NCBI RefSeq assembly: GCF_009602425.1
Contig: NW_022258836.1
Span: 217,220 to 281,219 of the forward strand
Reading direction: 5' to 3'
Origin: Actinia tenebrosa
Lineage: Eukaryota; Cnidaria; Anthozoa; Actiniaria; Actiniidae
DNA length: 64,000 bases
The first letter of the stretch is position 1. Each line of letters starts with the position of its first letter. A program made the position numbers and the translations under genes. This document shows positions 21,534 through 33,300 of this stretch, piece after piece. The notes under the pieces were generated by a model that saw only the letters and a program-made list of their open reading frames with translations, ran no database searches and had not been told where the DNA came from.

Positions 21534-23315
21534 TCCTCATAAAGGAGAAGTTTTCGTTTTTCATTGGAGGTTTTCATTCTTTGTTCAACGATGTTGTTTG
21601 ACCGCCATTTTTTCGTATTAGTACCTAGGCTCCCGATTTATTAGCTAACCTTAATGCACAGGGATCCCAAACAGATGTCCATTGTGTTGGAGGATTGGGA
21701 AAAAGGAATAAAAGAGGACAAAGAAAAAGAAAAAATTTAAAGAAAAACACTGAGTAATGAATAAGAACATACCTTTATCTCCTTGAAGATTATTATGTTA
21801 TTATCTATCAACGGTGACGAAAAAAGGAGAATCTATTAGATAGATTGTCGGATGGCTGTACGGGGGTAAGGGTTTGACGACCCTCCATTCTTTGATTTGA
21901 GGATGACTAAGAACAGTGCTTTTTACTTGGGGCGTCTGTCTCACAAATTACAAAGTTCCTCCTTAAGAAAAGAAAACCACCCCTTGCTTTCATTTTAGTC
22001 AACCTGGAATTCACGAATCTTTATACAATTTTAGTGCTAGCTATTTTCATGTATCACGCACTTATTTTACCCTAATCACGCGTCACGCTGTCTCACCCTG
22101 TCACCTCATGGGTACTCCTGTTTGGTTTCGGTTTTAGCAAGCAGAGGTTTGATATGAGTTTCCTGTTGATGTCAAATCCTAAGCGCGTGACATATTCATG
22201 CCATCACTGACGGTGCTGAAGGAGTACCGCAATATAGCTGTCCAGACTGTCACTTCTCTAAACAGAAAAACTATTTCTACTGGACCTTCTATTGCTTTAT
22301 TTTCACAAGGTGATTAATCTTCACAAGAGGTAAATGCCATATATACTTATTTGAATTGAGTGTAGCCTATCTACTCATCTTGGTCTTATCCGAGCATTAC
22401 TCTCTTAATCGGAACTCTACGTTGACACTACTTTCAGTTTCTAAGCATTAACTTGACAACAAAACTTTTCATCGCCATTTTTTGTGTTTATTTGCTTTCT
22501 ATCCCGTGTGTCATCGAGTAGAATACAGTTTCCTCTTTTCTTGCTTCGTAACGAGTGAAAAATATTTACCCAACCAAGCTGCTTTACCAACCCTTCGCGT
22601 CTAGTCAAAGGCATTCAGCTTTCCTCATGATCTGTGACCCAACAAATCCTACCAAGGGAATTTCCTAATGATTAGAAAGATCAACTTCTGCCGCGAAAGT
22701 TGGTCTTTAATAATCAAATGAATCGAGTTCGTTTATTATTTCTAGGAAAGCATGTTTTTATGTTAAAATTTTGGTGTTTAATAATTTATTGGGTTTGTGA
22801 TAAATTTCGAAGATTTTTCGTGGTCTTCTTTGCGGTGACCTGATTACCAACAATGAGTATTGACATCAGAGGCTGTGCCCATAAGAATGGGGCGAAAATA
22901 TAATTAACAAAATGTTTTTAAAATGGATTGATTGATGTTTTCCAGATGGTCATATCTTATTGTTTGAGTGTTTTTAACCATTCTTCGCTGCGATTCAACG
23001 CTAACATTTTATAACTCAAAACAATAGCATTTTAAAAGTTTTCTCTGTTTCGAGTCATGTTAAAAAGGTTTGTGCAGCTCTAGTTTCTAAAAAAAAAAAT
23101 ACCAAAATTTTTTACACTATCTTTTGCTTAGTGTTGAGTCAGTGAGTAAAACGGAATAGGAGAATAAAGAAGAAGGAAAGCAAAGCAAAGCAAAGGAAAG
23201 ACTCTATCAGCTCTCGTGATGTCAAGCTAACCAAACAGACGCGCCAATAATTGAAATAACTCAAATTGATGTTTACTTTCCGTTCCTTCATTTTGATATA
23301 GAATTACCAACCACG
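21534..23315. promoter_or_regulatory. Divergent intergenic region between the kinase and roadblock genes
   Basis: The two genes are head-to-head with about 1.8 kb between start codons, so this region must hold both promoters. A TTTTGATATAG acceptor ends just before AATTACCAACCACGATG at 23302, suggesting that the roadblock transcript has an upstream non-coding exon. A possible donor is AAGAG|GTAAATG at about 22330. No TATA box is convincing for either gene, and no repeat family was recognised here. Confidence 0.4.
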
Positions 23316-23621
23316 ATGACCACAGCAGAAGAAGTCGAACAGATTATCAAAAGGATTGATGCCCATCCCGGAGTCATAGGATCGATAATCACTAATGCTG
23401 AAGGTGTTGCTATACGTTCTACACTGGACAACACCACCACACAACTCTATCTGGCAAACTGCCTCAGTTTGGCCCAAATGGCGCGCTGTTCAATCAGGGA
23501 TCTCGACCCGTTGAACGACCTGAAATTCTTACGCGTTCGTTCGAGAAAATTCGAGATTATGATAGCACCAGAGAACGACTACTCATTGATTGTTATTCAA
23601 AATAATGAAGGAGAGAAGTGA
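23316..23621 (+). CDS. DYNLRB: Dynein light chain roadblock-type (LC7 family)
   Basis: A 101-residue protein of the roadblock/LC7 family, a non-catalytic light chain that dimerises and binds the dynein intermediate chain. The whole length matches DYNLRB1/2 (normally about 96 residues): GVIGSIITNAEGVAIRSTLD, RSIRD-like SIRDLDPLNDLKFLRVRSRK and the end EIMIAPENDYSLIVIQN. The start at 23316 gives the family's usual short N-terminal helix (TTAEEVEQIIKRI). The coding region is a single exon, unlike its neighbours; an upstream non-coding exon is suggested by an acceptor just before the start. No damage is seen, so it looks functional. Confidence 0.95.
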   Translation: MTTAEEVEQIIKRIDAHPGVIGSIITNAEGVAIRSTLDNTTTQLYLANCLSLAQMARCSIRDLDPLNDLKFLRVRSRKFEIMIAPENDYSLIVIQNNEGEK

Positions 23622-23988
23622 TGGATAAACAGAATCTACAAGAAAACTCAGTGCTAGTTGTAAATCATGGGAAAGAGAGGAAAAAAGAAAGGAAAAAACC
23701 TAAACCCCCATGTCATTTACACTAGTACAAGTCCATTCTGTTCAGTAGTTCCTTAAATCTTTTGGAATTTTTTTAGAGCTCGAATTTCCATACTTTTTCC
23801 TTGGCTAGAAAGATAGAATGGAAATGGATTAACTCTTGAAAATTGTTCTTTCTTTCGTTTTTTTTTTAACTGAATGAATCTGTTTTGGTATTGAAAGAAG
23901 TTATTTTATTTTTGTGTGATCCCTTCCGCATTTTTAGGGGTGTGTAAATCAAGTTTAGTAAAGAATTTTTATGACGGCTAATGCTTTC

Positions 23989-24137
23989 CATTTAAAACTA
24001 GGTTTAATTCCCTTGAGAATAAGATTCTGTTGTAGTTGTATCCATATTCATGTGTTTTCTCATGTGAACCGTTAAACAAAGTAATGATACTCAAGGGAAT
24101 GACACGTGGTCTGAAATGGGAAAACATTACGCCCAAG
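23989..24137. mobile_element. MITE family A, copy 4
   Basis: The right arm is the best preserved of the family: GATACTCAAGGGAATGACAC, GTGGTCTGAAATGGGAAAA, CATTACGCCCAAG. The left arm is recognisable from TTCCCTTGAGAATAAGATTC. It lies about 370 bp past the roadblock stop codon, possibly in its 3' UTR or just beyond. Confidence 0.8.
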
Positions 24138-25401
24138 GTAAAGAGGTTTATACTGGAAGGCAATGTGTAGAGGAAATGTTCAGTGTTATGGCATGTCGTA
24201 CAGGCGTGAACATGCTGTAGTTAGTACAATATGTCCCCCACTCGAAAGCTGTTCGAAAACTGCTCTAGTTGATGGAATATACTAATAATATCAATTCATT
24301 GTATTCTGTTGTCTTGGTTAATATAACGTGTTTTGACCTTGATGTATGATCGAAAGGAGTAAAATATAAGAATCAAAACGATAGAACGTTAGCACCCCGG
24401 TTAGCACATAGCTCAGAGGAGAAACTCCTGCGGTTGCCTGGCCTTTTATCTCGTGTCCCGAAGCGAGCATTGACCTTGCTCACGCGGCAGCCATATTGAC
24501 TAGGGCAATAGATTTTCTCCTACGCGTGGCCTCGAATTCAAGTGCTCAAGAATAAATTTTCAACGTGTTTAACAAAAGCTTTTATTCGCCTGAGTAAGGC
24601 CGATTTGTCCGCCTTATTCCGTGTTCAGAATTCCGCTGCAGAATTATAATGACTGGCAACCACATGATAGCAATATACACTATTAAGATGGAGTATCTGT
24701 TCAATTCACTTGTGCGCATTCAGGACTTTATGGTCTGCTTTGAATCATGCGCATGTTAATAAGTGTTTTTATCATATAATTATCCATAAAATACCTATAT
24801 TTCTCTTTGTCGAAAAACTGATATTTTCACGTGAGAGATCTTTTCAACACTCGAAGATAAAGTTCGTATCTCACCGCGCCCATGTAATATCCTCTATGTC
24901 TTTATTTTTTTGTAAACTTGAAGAAGACAAAAAGTGTTTTGAGTTTTCTTTATTTACATGTTAAAAAATATAATTAGTTGGTCGTACCAAGACTAAATTT
25001 ACAAACTTAACACTAATACTAGTGAATTGCTTTACAAGCTCGATCCAAAACAACATTGATTTACATCTAGCTATCAAACATTACTTAAAAATAAAAATAA
25101 ATCTACAAAACACCAAAGAAATCCTGCAATATTCCTTCAGATTAAAATTGAAGATGCTCTAACGTTTTTCTACAGATTAACAAAGTTTTAGTTGGAGACA
25201 GTTAATAGACCTATTCGGTTTTGTTTAAGCGATACTGCAAACTGTGGTTTAATGAAAGTCGTCCATTCTGTACCGTAACCGTGCTTGCAAGTTGCAGAGC
25301 AAATGTTGCTCGCATTATCACTCGACGCGCAACAAATTTGCATTGTTGTGCAAAGTAAAAACTCTAATCTTTGCGACAATAGAAATGTGCTGCGCGCGGA
25401 G

Positions 25402-25475
25402 CAATCTTGTACCCAGAGCCTGCGTTTCTCCTGGTCTGAAACTCAGGCTCTGGATACGAGATTGAGCGCGGAGTA
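25402..25475. mobile_element. hAT-like MITE with 8-bp target duplication
   Basis: The arms CAATCTTGTACCCAGAGCCT and AGGCTCTGGATACGAGATTG are near-perfect reverse complements. The element is flanked on both sides by GCGCGGAG (25394-25401 and 25476-25483), an 8-bp duplication as made by hAT transposases. It is only 74 bp, so it is strictly non-autonomous. Confidence 0.8.
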
Positions 25476-27139
25476 AAAATGTTGCAACGTAACAATGTTT
25501 TGCGTTAAGTTGCGCAATGTTGTTGCCCGTATTACAACACCTTACCACTCATACCGATCAAATGCAATACAATCGATAAAGGAAGTATAAGAAGGGAAAA
25601 GACAGATTGCCGGAATAAAGAAAACAAGAAGAAAAAAGTAGGATGACATCATGAATCTTAAGTTGGCAAAATTATTTAATTCTTTTTATCGATTTAACTC
25701 TTTAAATAGATGAAAAGTGCTAGCTTGATTTCTTTTTGACGTCTTACAGCAGTAGTTTGTCCTATTTTGTTTCGCTCAGACATACTACCCATATGATATC
25801 GTGCCTACTCTTAACTGATTTTAAAAGCTTTAGTTTCAAATTTAGAATCTCAAAACAAGATCTTCTATGCTGAAGATTTGCCAACTTGTTTGAGGGAAAA
25901 CAAATCTAGAGTAATTTTTCATTAACACATATCTTCTATCTTAAACATGGATCATAATGAACGATAGACGTTCATCCATGATCTAGGCGCTGATATGTCC
26001 GCAAAAAGCTCACAAACTCAAAAAAAGCGGGAAATTACAGGGCATTCGAAGTACTGTTAAATACGAGTTTCTGGTTGCAATAATAAAACTTAAAGGAATA
26101 GCTTGTTTTTGTACTATTTGGACTAATTCATAGATATTTTATCCTATTGTCTTGTGAACCTGGCCATATTCTGTCCAGTTCAGGACCATAAAAGATGACG
26201 TAATAGCGTCTTTTTATACTATTTTCCGCACATTTTATCTACATTAGCTCTTTTAACTACACATTGGGACATTTTTTGGAAGCGGAGACAACATGCCCTC
26301 AGACGACAGTGTGAGTACGCTCTTATTCAAGTGCGCGCCGATGTCTTTCTGAGCCTCTCTGTTCGAGGATCTCAGCTAGGAGTGCGCGCAGGAAAAAAGA
26401 CGCTTTAGCACCGTCGTTTTGAAACCACGTCGTCTTTGCTACATTTGTCCAATGATAAGTTTTATAACAATGCTTTCTGAACACATCGAACGAAGAAAAC
26501 AATATGTATAAAAATTTTGCTTGAAATGAAAGTTTTAAATTGAGGGAAGCAAAATGCTTTGTTTTCATCAATACTACATTTCGTAATTGCTCTTACTGGA
26601 TAGTCTAAATGTAATTATTTTTGTGCAGGATACGACCTTAAGTCTTCTTTTGTTGGAGGGATTTATCAAAAGAAGATTGAGGTCGGTACTGCAAAACTAA
26701 TTAATTTAAGGATATTCTTTCAAATGGTAGAGCTGATTGGGCGTTAGAGAGAAACCATATTACGTAAAACTCAAATGGGTTCCTCTTTGAACCAATCAAA
26801 ACAAAGGTATTTGCACACCAAACAATCACAATACGTAAACAAGGAAGCCATTTCAGTGCCACAGTTGCCATGGTTTCTCACTAGTACAAATCCACTCTAA
26901 AGCGAAAGTTTGAATTCTGGTAACGTGTGCAGGATAATATTGTCACTAAGCGGCAGAAACCCTTTCTGGGATTCATATATACCGTCTATTAGCTATTTAA
27001 TCTCTGCTTGTCTCCATGGTTAATAGAGGGGGGCCTTCTAACTATGATGTCTCCAACGTGTGGGATTGTTAAATGTCCCGTCATAGTACCGTCTAGCAGT
27101 CTAATCTGGGACCGAAGGCATTTACTCTTGAATATTAAA

Positions 27140-27145
27140 TTTATT
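27140..27145 (-). terminator. Candidate DIP2 poly(A) signal
   Basis: AATAAA on the minus strand, 168 bp beyond the DIP2 stop codon. It is the nearest exact match, though other AT-rich variants nearby could serve. Confidence 0.4.
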
Positions 27146-27312
27146 ATATTAAGAAGGCCATTATTATAGTAGTTAGGTTTTGGGTCTTTGAATTAAAAGC
27201 AAATGGCCAATGATTTCTTGTCCGTCCAAAAGCTGTTAAGTTATAACAATCTGGGCGCGTAACACTTGAATGGTTAAGAATATATTCTATTGTTAATCAA
27301 ATTGTTATCAGC

Positions 27313-30300
27313 TCACATATTATAAGCCACGTAAATCGGGTCCAATTGGTCTGCTAAGAAGCCATCCCTTAAGTGCATTCGTTGCTTTTCGCCTCGAGAG
27401 TTAATAGGTACGATCCCTGGGTCGACCACCACGACCACGCCCACGATCAGTTGGTGCTCGTCTAGGACTGCTGAGGTTACGAGGGGGACTACGTCGAGAG
27501 CCCTGCTTTCGTCAGCGTCTAGTTCTACTACTACAACCAGTAGATTAGTCCATGTAAACACAGCCCTGTCAGTGCAAAATAGAGGGACGACACACGGTCA
27601 ACATATGAATATTTGATACTGATAGACAATGGAACATGATGATAAGAACAGAAGCAAGTGTACGAAACAATAGCAGCCATTAGAAACAGCATCGACAGCA
27701 GTAGCAGCAACAAGAACAAGAACGACAACAACAACAACAACAATAACGACAAAAGCCAACCTCAACAACAATACAAGCCGCACAATAATATAAAAAGCGA
27801 CATTTTCAGAATATACTTCAAACTCGACCGGCCCAGTTATGCAACAGTAATGTATCAGGCAGAATCCTGGGCGCACAATCTACTATAATGATTATGAGTC
27901 AATACCATTATTGAGTACTTACGATTCACAGATGTGTTTGTGGCATCGAATAACAGTGTTCTCGATGTCAATAGGGTGGTATCTCATGCCTCGAAGCATC
28001 ATGGTCTCTTCCAGGGACCCAACCACAAATAAAGCATCATGGCGAGCTATAGGAAAACAAATAGTACAAATAAATATTGATAATAAAATTCGTAAAATGC
28101 ACAAGACTTCTGCGTTGAGTAATTCTTGGTTCGCAATTAAACTGAAAGACCAATCCGTGCCACAGATCCGCGCGTTTTAGATGCTAGTGCGGAGACCTCG
28201 CTCACCTCCGTCAGTTTGTGTAAAGTCCGTTCTCTTAATAAAACCAAGGTAGCCTGTCCTGGCATACGCAGTGTTTTGGTCACTTGTCGTCATATGTGCG
28301 TTAAATCGCTCGTCTAGCTGCTTATCATCACCAGCTGTGTAGTACCCTGCGCCATTATGAGGGCTGTTCACCCAGATCTGAAAACAGAAAATATAAATGA
28401 AAAAAAAAGCGCGCAAAGCTGAATCAAATTATCTACAACACTATCAACGTATATTTCTCGTATGCGAGAAAGTTTGTTAACCTTCGCATTAGAAAAAGAA
28501 GAAAAAAGGAAAGGAAAAGGAAGGAAAGCAAACACTATGTTTTGTTCATTCACACGTAAAAAATGCCCCTGTAGGACTGAATAGCCTGCATAGTGGTCCT
28601 CTGTTGAAGGCAAAACACGAGTAGGACCAACACTCTGGCTAATGCAGGGCTAAGTATTAAGAAAGTACATACCTCGCCAAGGTGTGAGTCAGCGCACATT
28701 CCACGTGTTTCTGGGTTTGCAATGACAACTTTTACCCCTGGTAAAATCTGGAACAAAGAAGAATAAAATAACTTGAAACAACAGCAAAACAGGGACAGTG
28801 ATTCGAGAGCCTATCTTTTGAGTTAACCACGTACCTTGCCTGATTCCAGTAAACAAACACTATTAGGGCTTCCTCTCTCTACTATGGTCACACGGTCGTT
28901 CCTTAAAGCACGTGTATCCACGTAGACGTTAGTAGCTTCTGGAGTCGACGCACCCTGACAATTGACAATGTAACATATTAGTATATATATCACAAACTGA
29001 TACTGACAATTCCCTTAGAATAGTGATACTCGGAGGGTATATTCGTATGAATGTCATGGACAGCGTGTTGGCATGCCGTTTTGTTTACACACATGTCGTC
29101 TGTTGTTATATTATTTCTCTTCCCCTTTTTCGTTCCTTCTCCTTCCCAACTTACGATGAGTTTGGGGAAATGGTACTTCTGACATTTGTGCAAGGGGTAC
29201 AATCACCAACTCGAAATTCTAGATCTCCGCTATATTGTAAGGGTAAAGGTAAATTTACTTCGATCGCGCGGGGAATAGTTGCCCAATTCTCCCGAGCCAG
29301 GGATGCATGTATAAAGCACCCCCTCAGACTATCAGTGCTCCTTATTACGGGTACTTAAAACTAAAGCCTCACAGAACAGAGAGAAGTCGAAACAAATGTG
29401 GAGACAATGAGGGGTTAATATACTTGCGCGTGGGTTACCTGTGTACAAATAGCCACGTTCACTCGACATCCGAACGAGGTACTGACAGCTCGTGGTGATA
29501 AACCAAGACCAGAGAATAGATGACAAAAAGCTGTAGTCAAGGTGATCCTAGGTCTTTCTTCTGCTACTACCACACAGTTACGCACACAGGTCAGATTGAT
29601 CCCTTTAGCCTAAAAGTAATCATTAAACACTTTAAGATCTCTAGGAAGCACTTCCCTATTGCAATAGGAAGACTGGTAAGAACGCGTCTGGCACAGATTT
29701 AAAAGGCATGACTACGAGACTGATAAAGGTCAGTAGTTCCAGCAAAAAACATAAGAGGGCTTTGAGGGAATTTTGCGAATGACACTACAGAACTTGGAAA
29801 AAATATTTAAAATATGCTTTCCAACTTCAAGAAACATAACCAGCCCTCCTTTGCCCCACTCTGGATCCGCCTCTGGCCAGTGAATTCTCCTCTAATGGTG
29901 TTTGGATCATCTCAACATGCAGTATCAGCCAATTTTTTCATAAGTGTGTTAGGATATTTGAGCGCACGCGTGAGTGTACGTGATGGAATAGCATAGGAGG
30001 GGGCTGGCTGTAAAAGTGCTGGAGGCGTCGGATACTGCAAATTTATGAAATATTTTTTTATTTACCTTGAGGGTAGGAATAGCTTGGCCGAGCCCTTTCG
30101 TACACAGATCCATTACGGGATACGAACAGAAGGTATCTCGAACTGAAATAACAAGACAGCTAGAATTGTTATAATATTAATGAATCTAAAACAGGAACAC
30201 GTTTTTCTTCAGAAAGAGATATCAGTTGATCTAAACAAAAGCCTCTTTTTTTCCCTCTGCCAACGCATTTTCATCTCTTTTGCTGCATCGTAGGCGAACG

Positions 30301-33300
30301 AGAAAACTGGCACTTTCATGCCATTAAATAATAATAGCAGTTGGTGAATTTTTTATCAAACGTAACTTTTACACCGACCTTTATTTTGTGCCACTGCTGA
30401 AAGCCATAAAGCTGGGTTTGTCTCGAGATCTCCAGGTGGAATAAGGATCGTATGATGACCAGAATATACCCTTTATAAAGCGGACAACAGAAGTTAATAA
30501 TAAAAGGTTACTGATAAGAGGTTAGTTATATGGGATTGGTGATGGTCGGTATATACAGGTCATTAGAGTCATTAGCAAATGCATGGTCGGTATAAACAGG
30601 TCATAAGAGTCATTAGCAAGTGCATGGTCGATAGGACCGGTGTTAGACAAGAATGATCCTCACCCTATCAGGCACCAGAGAGCAAAGCCAAGTCCACAGT
30701 ATGGGTCCAGACAGATAGCAATGTCACGTGATGGGTACAGCTCACAGGCGAGTTTCATGGACCGACATAATGCAGTAACAGAAGCATGGGACATCTAGAG
30801 AATGCGTAGAGAATCGCTATTAGCATTGAAATATCTGAGTATATGAAGTAAGAAGAAACGAATAGACGATACAAAAGAAAATGGAAAGGAAAGGAATGGA
30901 AAGGAAAGGAAAGGAAAGAAAAACAAGAACTTAAGAAAGAATGAATGAAAGAGAGAGAGAGAAAAACAGCGAAAAAAGAAAAAGGGAGGAAGAAAAAGGA
31001 AGAAAAAGAGAAAAATAAGATACTAAGTAGAAAATATAAGCAGAAAGAGAGGGAAAAGAAGACAAATATTATCTAAAAAAAAGTAAACAGCAAATAAAGA
31101 ATAAAAGCAAACAAACCTTGACACCCGATAGCATCCCAGTTGTTGATACGCTAAAATCCAGATAAGCAATCATCTCGGGCGTTGGCCAGCGGTAATGATT
31201 AGCCAGCTTTTTCTTCGGCACGTCATCCGTGGATATAATTGATGGCCACGATTTATAATCGACTACAGCAATCGCTTCCTTGCTCTTAAAGATCTTAGCG
31301 ATGGAGTTAAGAGTCATTACGGCTCGAGCCTTACTGACGTCTGTTACCATTTTTACGGTGGGGAGGGTGGACGAGACGTTATTTGCATGCGGTGGACGCA
31401 CGGGCACTGGGATCAAACCTAAAGAGAGAAAACGATTCGAAATTAGGCTAGATTTCTTTGATTCATCCAAGAATTTTTCCATTACTAATGGACAAGGATT
31501 GAAGATGAGTTGTTACCTACCAGCATACATACACCCGAAGACAGCCACTATGAAGTCAACACCTGATGAAAAGATCAAAATACCGTGAAAAATTGAAGGG
31601 CAAAACATCATCTCTTTGCGTGGGGAGTAATACTTTCTACGTGTCATATACTTACCAGGAGGGTAGAGTAGGGCCACTATGTCACCTGAAGTCAGTTTCC
31701 CGCTTTCGAGGGCAAACTGTGCGAGTCGTTCTGCTCTCTTGTGCAGCTGAATGATCGACAAAGTAGCAGAGACGGTTCCCTGAAAAAGGTAATGAAGACA
31801 TTAACGGTCAATGCGTGATGCAGACGCAACTGTCAACCTTTATAACGAATTCTTTAACCGTAACGAGAGAAGCAAAAAGATTCGTGTGATGAAGAGTGGT
31901 CAGTATCAGAATATTCCAATAGCGTATTTAAACCGCTATCAATATTTCTAAGATCTCTTCAACTTCAGATGCCCGAGTTACTGACTTGAGTCAATGAAAG
32001 CATCAAAAAGATTCTTTATCTGAGCTTGTTTAATGTGCATAGTATTGTAATTACCTTTGAGTTAAGAGATGTGTAGAGCACGTGATCTGGTGAGGCTTGG
32101 GCCCGCCATTTAAGAATCTCAGACAAAAATTGATACTGAAAAATAGAGGTAGCAAAAGCAAAAGTTAATAATAAGAATGTCTACAATAAAACATGATGCA
32201 CAAAAGTGCAATGTGATAGTAGGTTTTATATGAAAGGAAAGCACATGACTCTTGGATGATTTCCGTATTCAATGTGTAGTGATGTGTAGTACAAACGTTG
32301 AACTTCGCATAACCAAAACCTAATATCATAAAAGATCGCCTCATATCATCCATTGTTTTCAATGCCTGTGGCTCATGTGAAGTTCGACGTTTGATCTAAG
32401 CCTTAGTTATATATAGTTGAAGGTACCTTTCTTGCCAAATCTGTTTCTTCTCCTGTATCAGCAATCTCTCTTCCTGCTGCGCCTCCTATTCTTGTACCCA
32501 TCACGATGTTACCCACCATAGTCGCTGCAGGACCCGGTTCTGTAAACAACACGAAGTAAGTTTAATGAAAGTTAATTCCGTGGGTAAGTAAACAGAACAA
32601 AGGGCAAGGAGTAACAAAAGTAAACAAAAGTAAAGGAGAAAGGAAGGGAAGGGAATGGGAAGAGAAGAGAAGAGAAGAGAAGAGAAGAGAAGAGAAGAGA
32701 AGAGAAGNNNNNNNNNNNNNNNNNNNNNNNNNNNNNNNNNNNNNNNNNNNNNNNNNNNNNNNNNNNNNNNNNNNNNNNNNNNNNNNNNNNNNNNNNNNNN
32801 NNNNNNNNNNNNNNNNNAGAAGAGAAGAGAAGAGAAGAGAAGAGAAGAGAAGAATACAAGGAAAACAAATAGAAAGAAATATAATGATATAACGATAACA
32901 CACATGCATGTATAAAATGGAATGCAAAGAAAAGATCTCGATGCATCAATTAAGCTGAAGGAAAGGATAACACTTCTAAAGGACTTTACAAACCTGGATG
33001 TTTCTGCCTGGGCTGTGGTAAATTAGTCACACATGTATGTGGGCACATCAGAATATTAACAGGATGAAGTGATCCATCTAGGAACTTCTGAGTTGTCTCA
33101 TGGATGTGTACAGAACCCGATGTCGTCTGTGGAAAAAAAAAATAAACAAAATTTTTTCCCTGTTCATAACATGTTTTTTTCTTCCTTGAAAATAATTTCT
33201 TTTCTTATGAAAAACGATTGTAAAGATACACTAAATAAATATGGATGCAATAACCCTCTTTAGCTTGGACATGCTTAATGTTTTCCCATTTCAAACCACA

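Larger units (their letters stand above)
23622..27312. other. Intergenic region between the roadblock gene and the DIP2 3' end
   Basis: No further gene is recognised. It holds MITE copy A4 (23989-24137), a hAT-like element inside a GCAAC-rich repeat (about 25280-25530), and a hairpin at 26634-26684 (GACCTTAAGTCTTCTTTTG against CAAAAGAAGATTGAGGTC). A candidate DIP2 poly(A) signal lies at 27140-27145 on the minus strand. The rest is AT-rich with no visible structure. Confidence 0.6.

Noticed and set aside
32501-32949. Open frames across the N run
   Set aside because: They exist only because N positions hide stops; the flanks are the AGAAG repeat.
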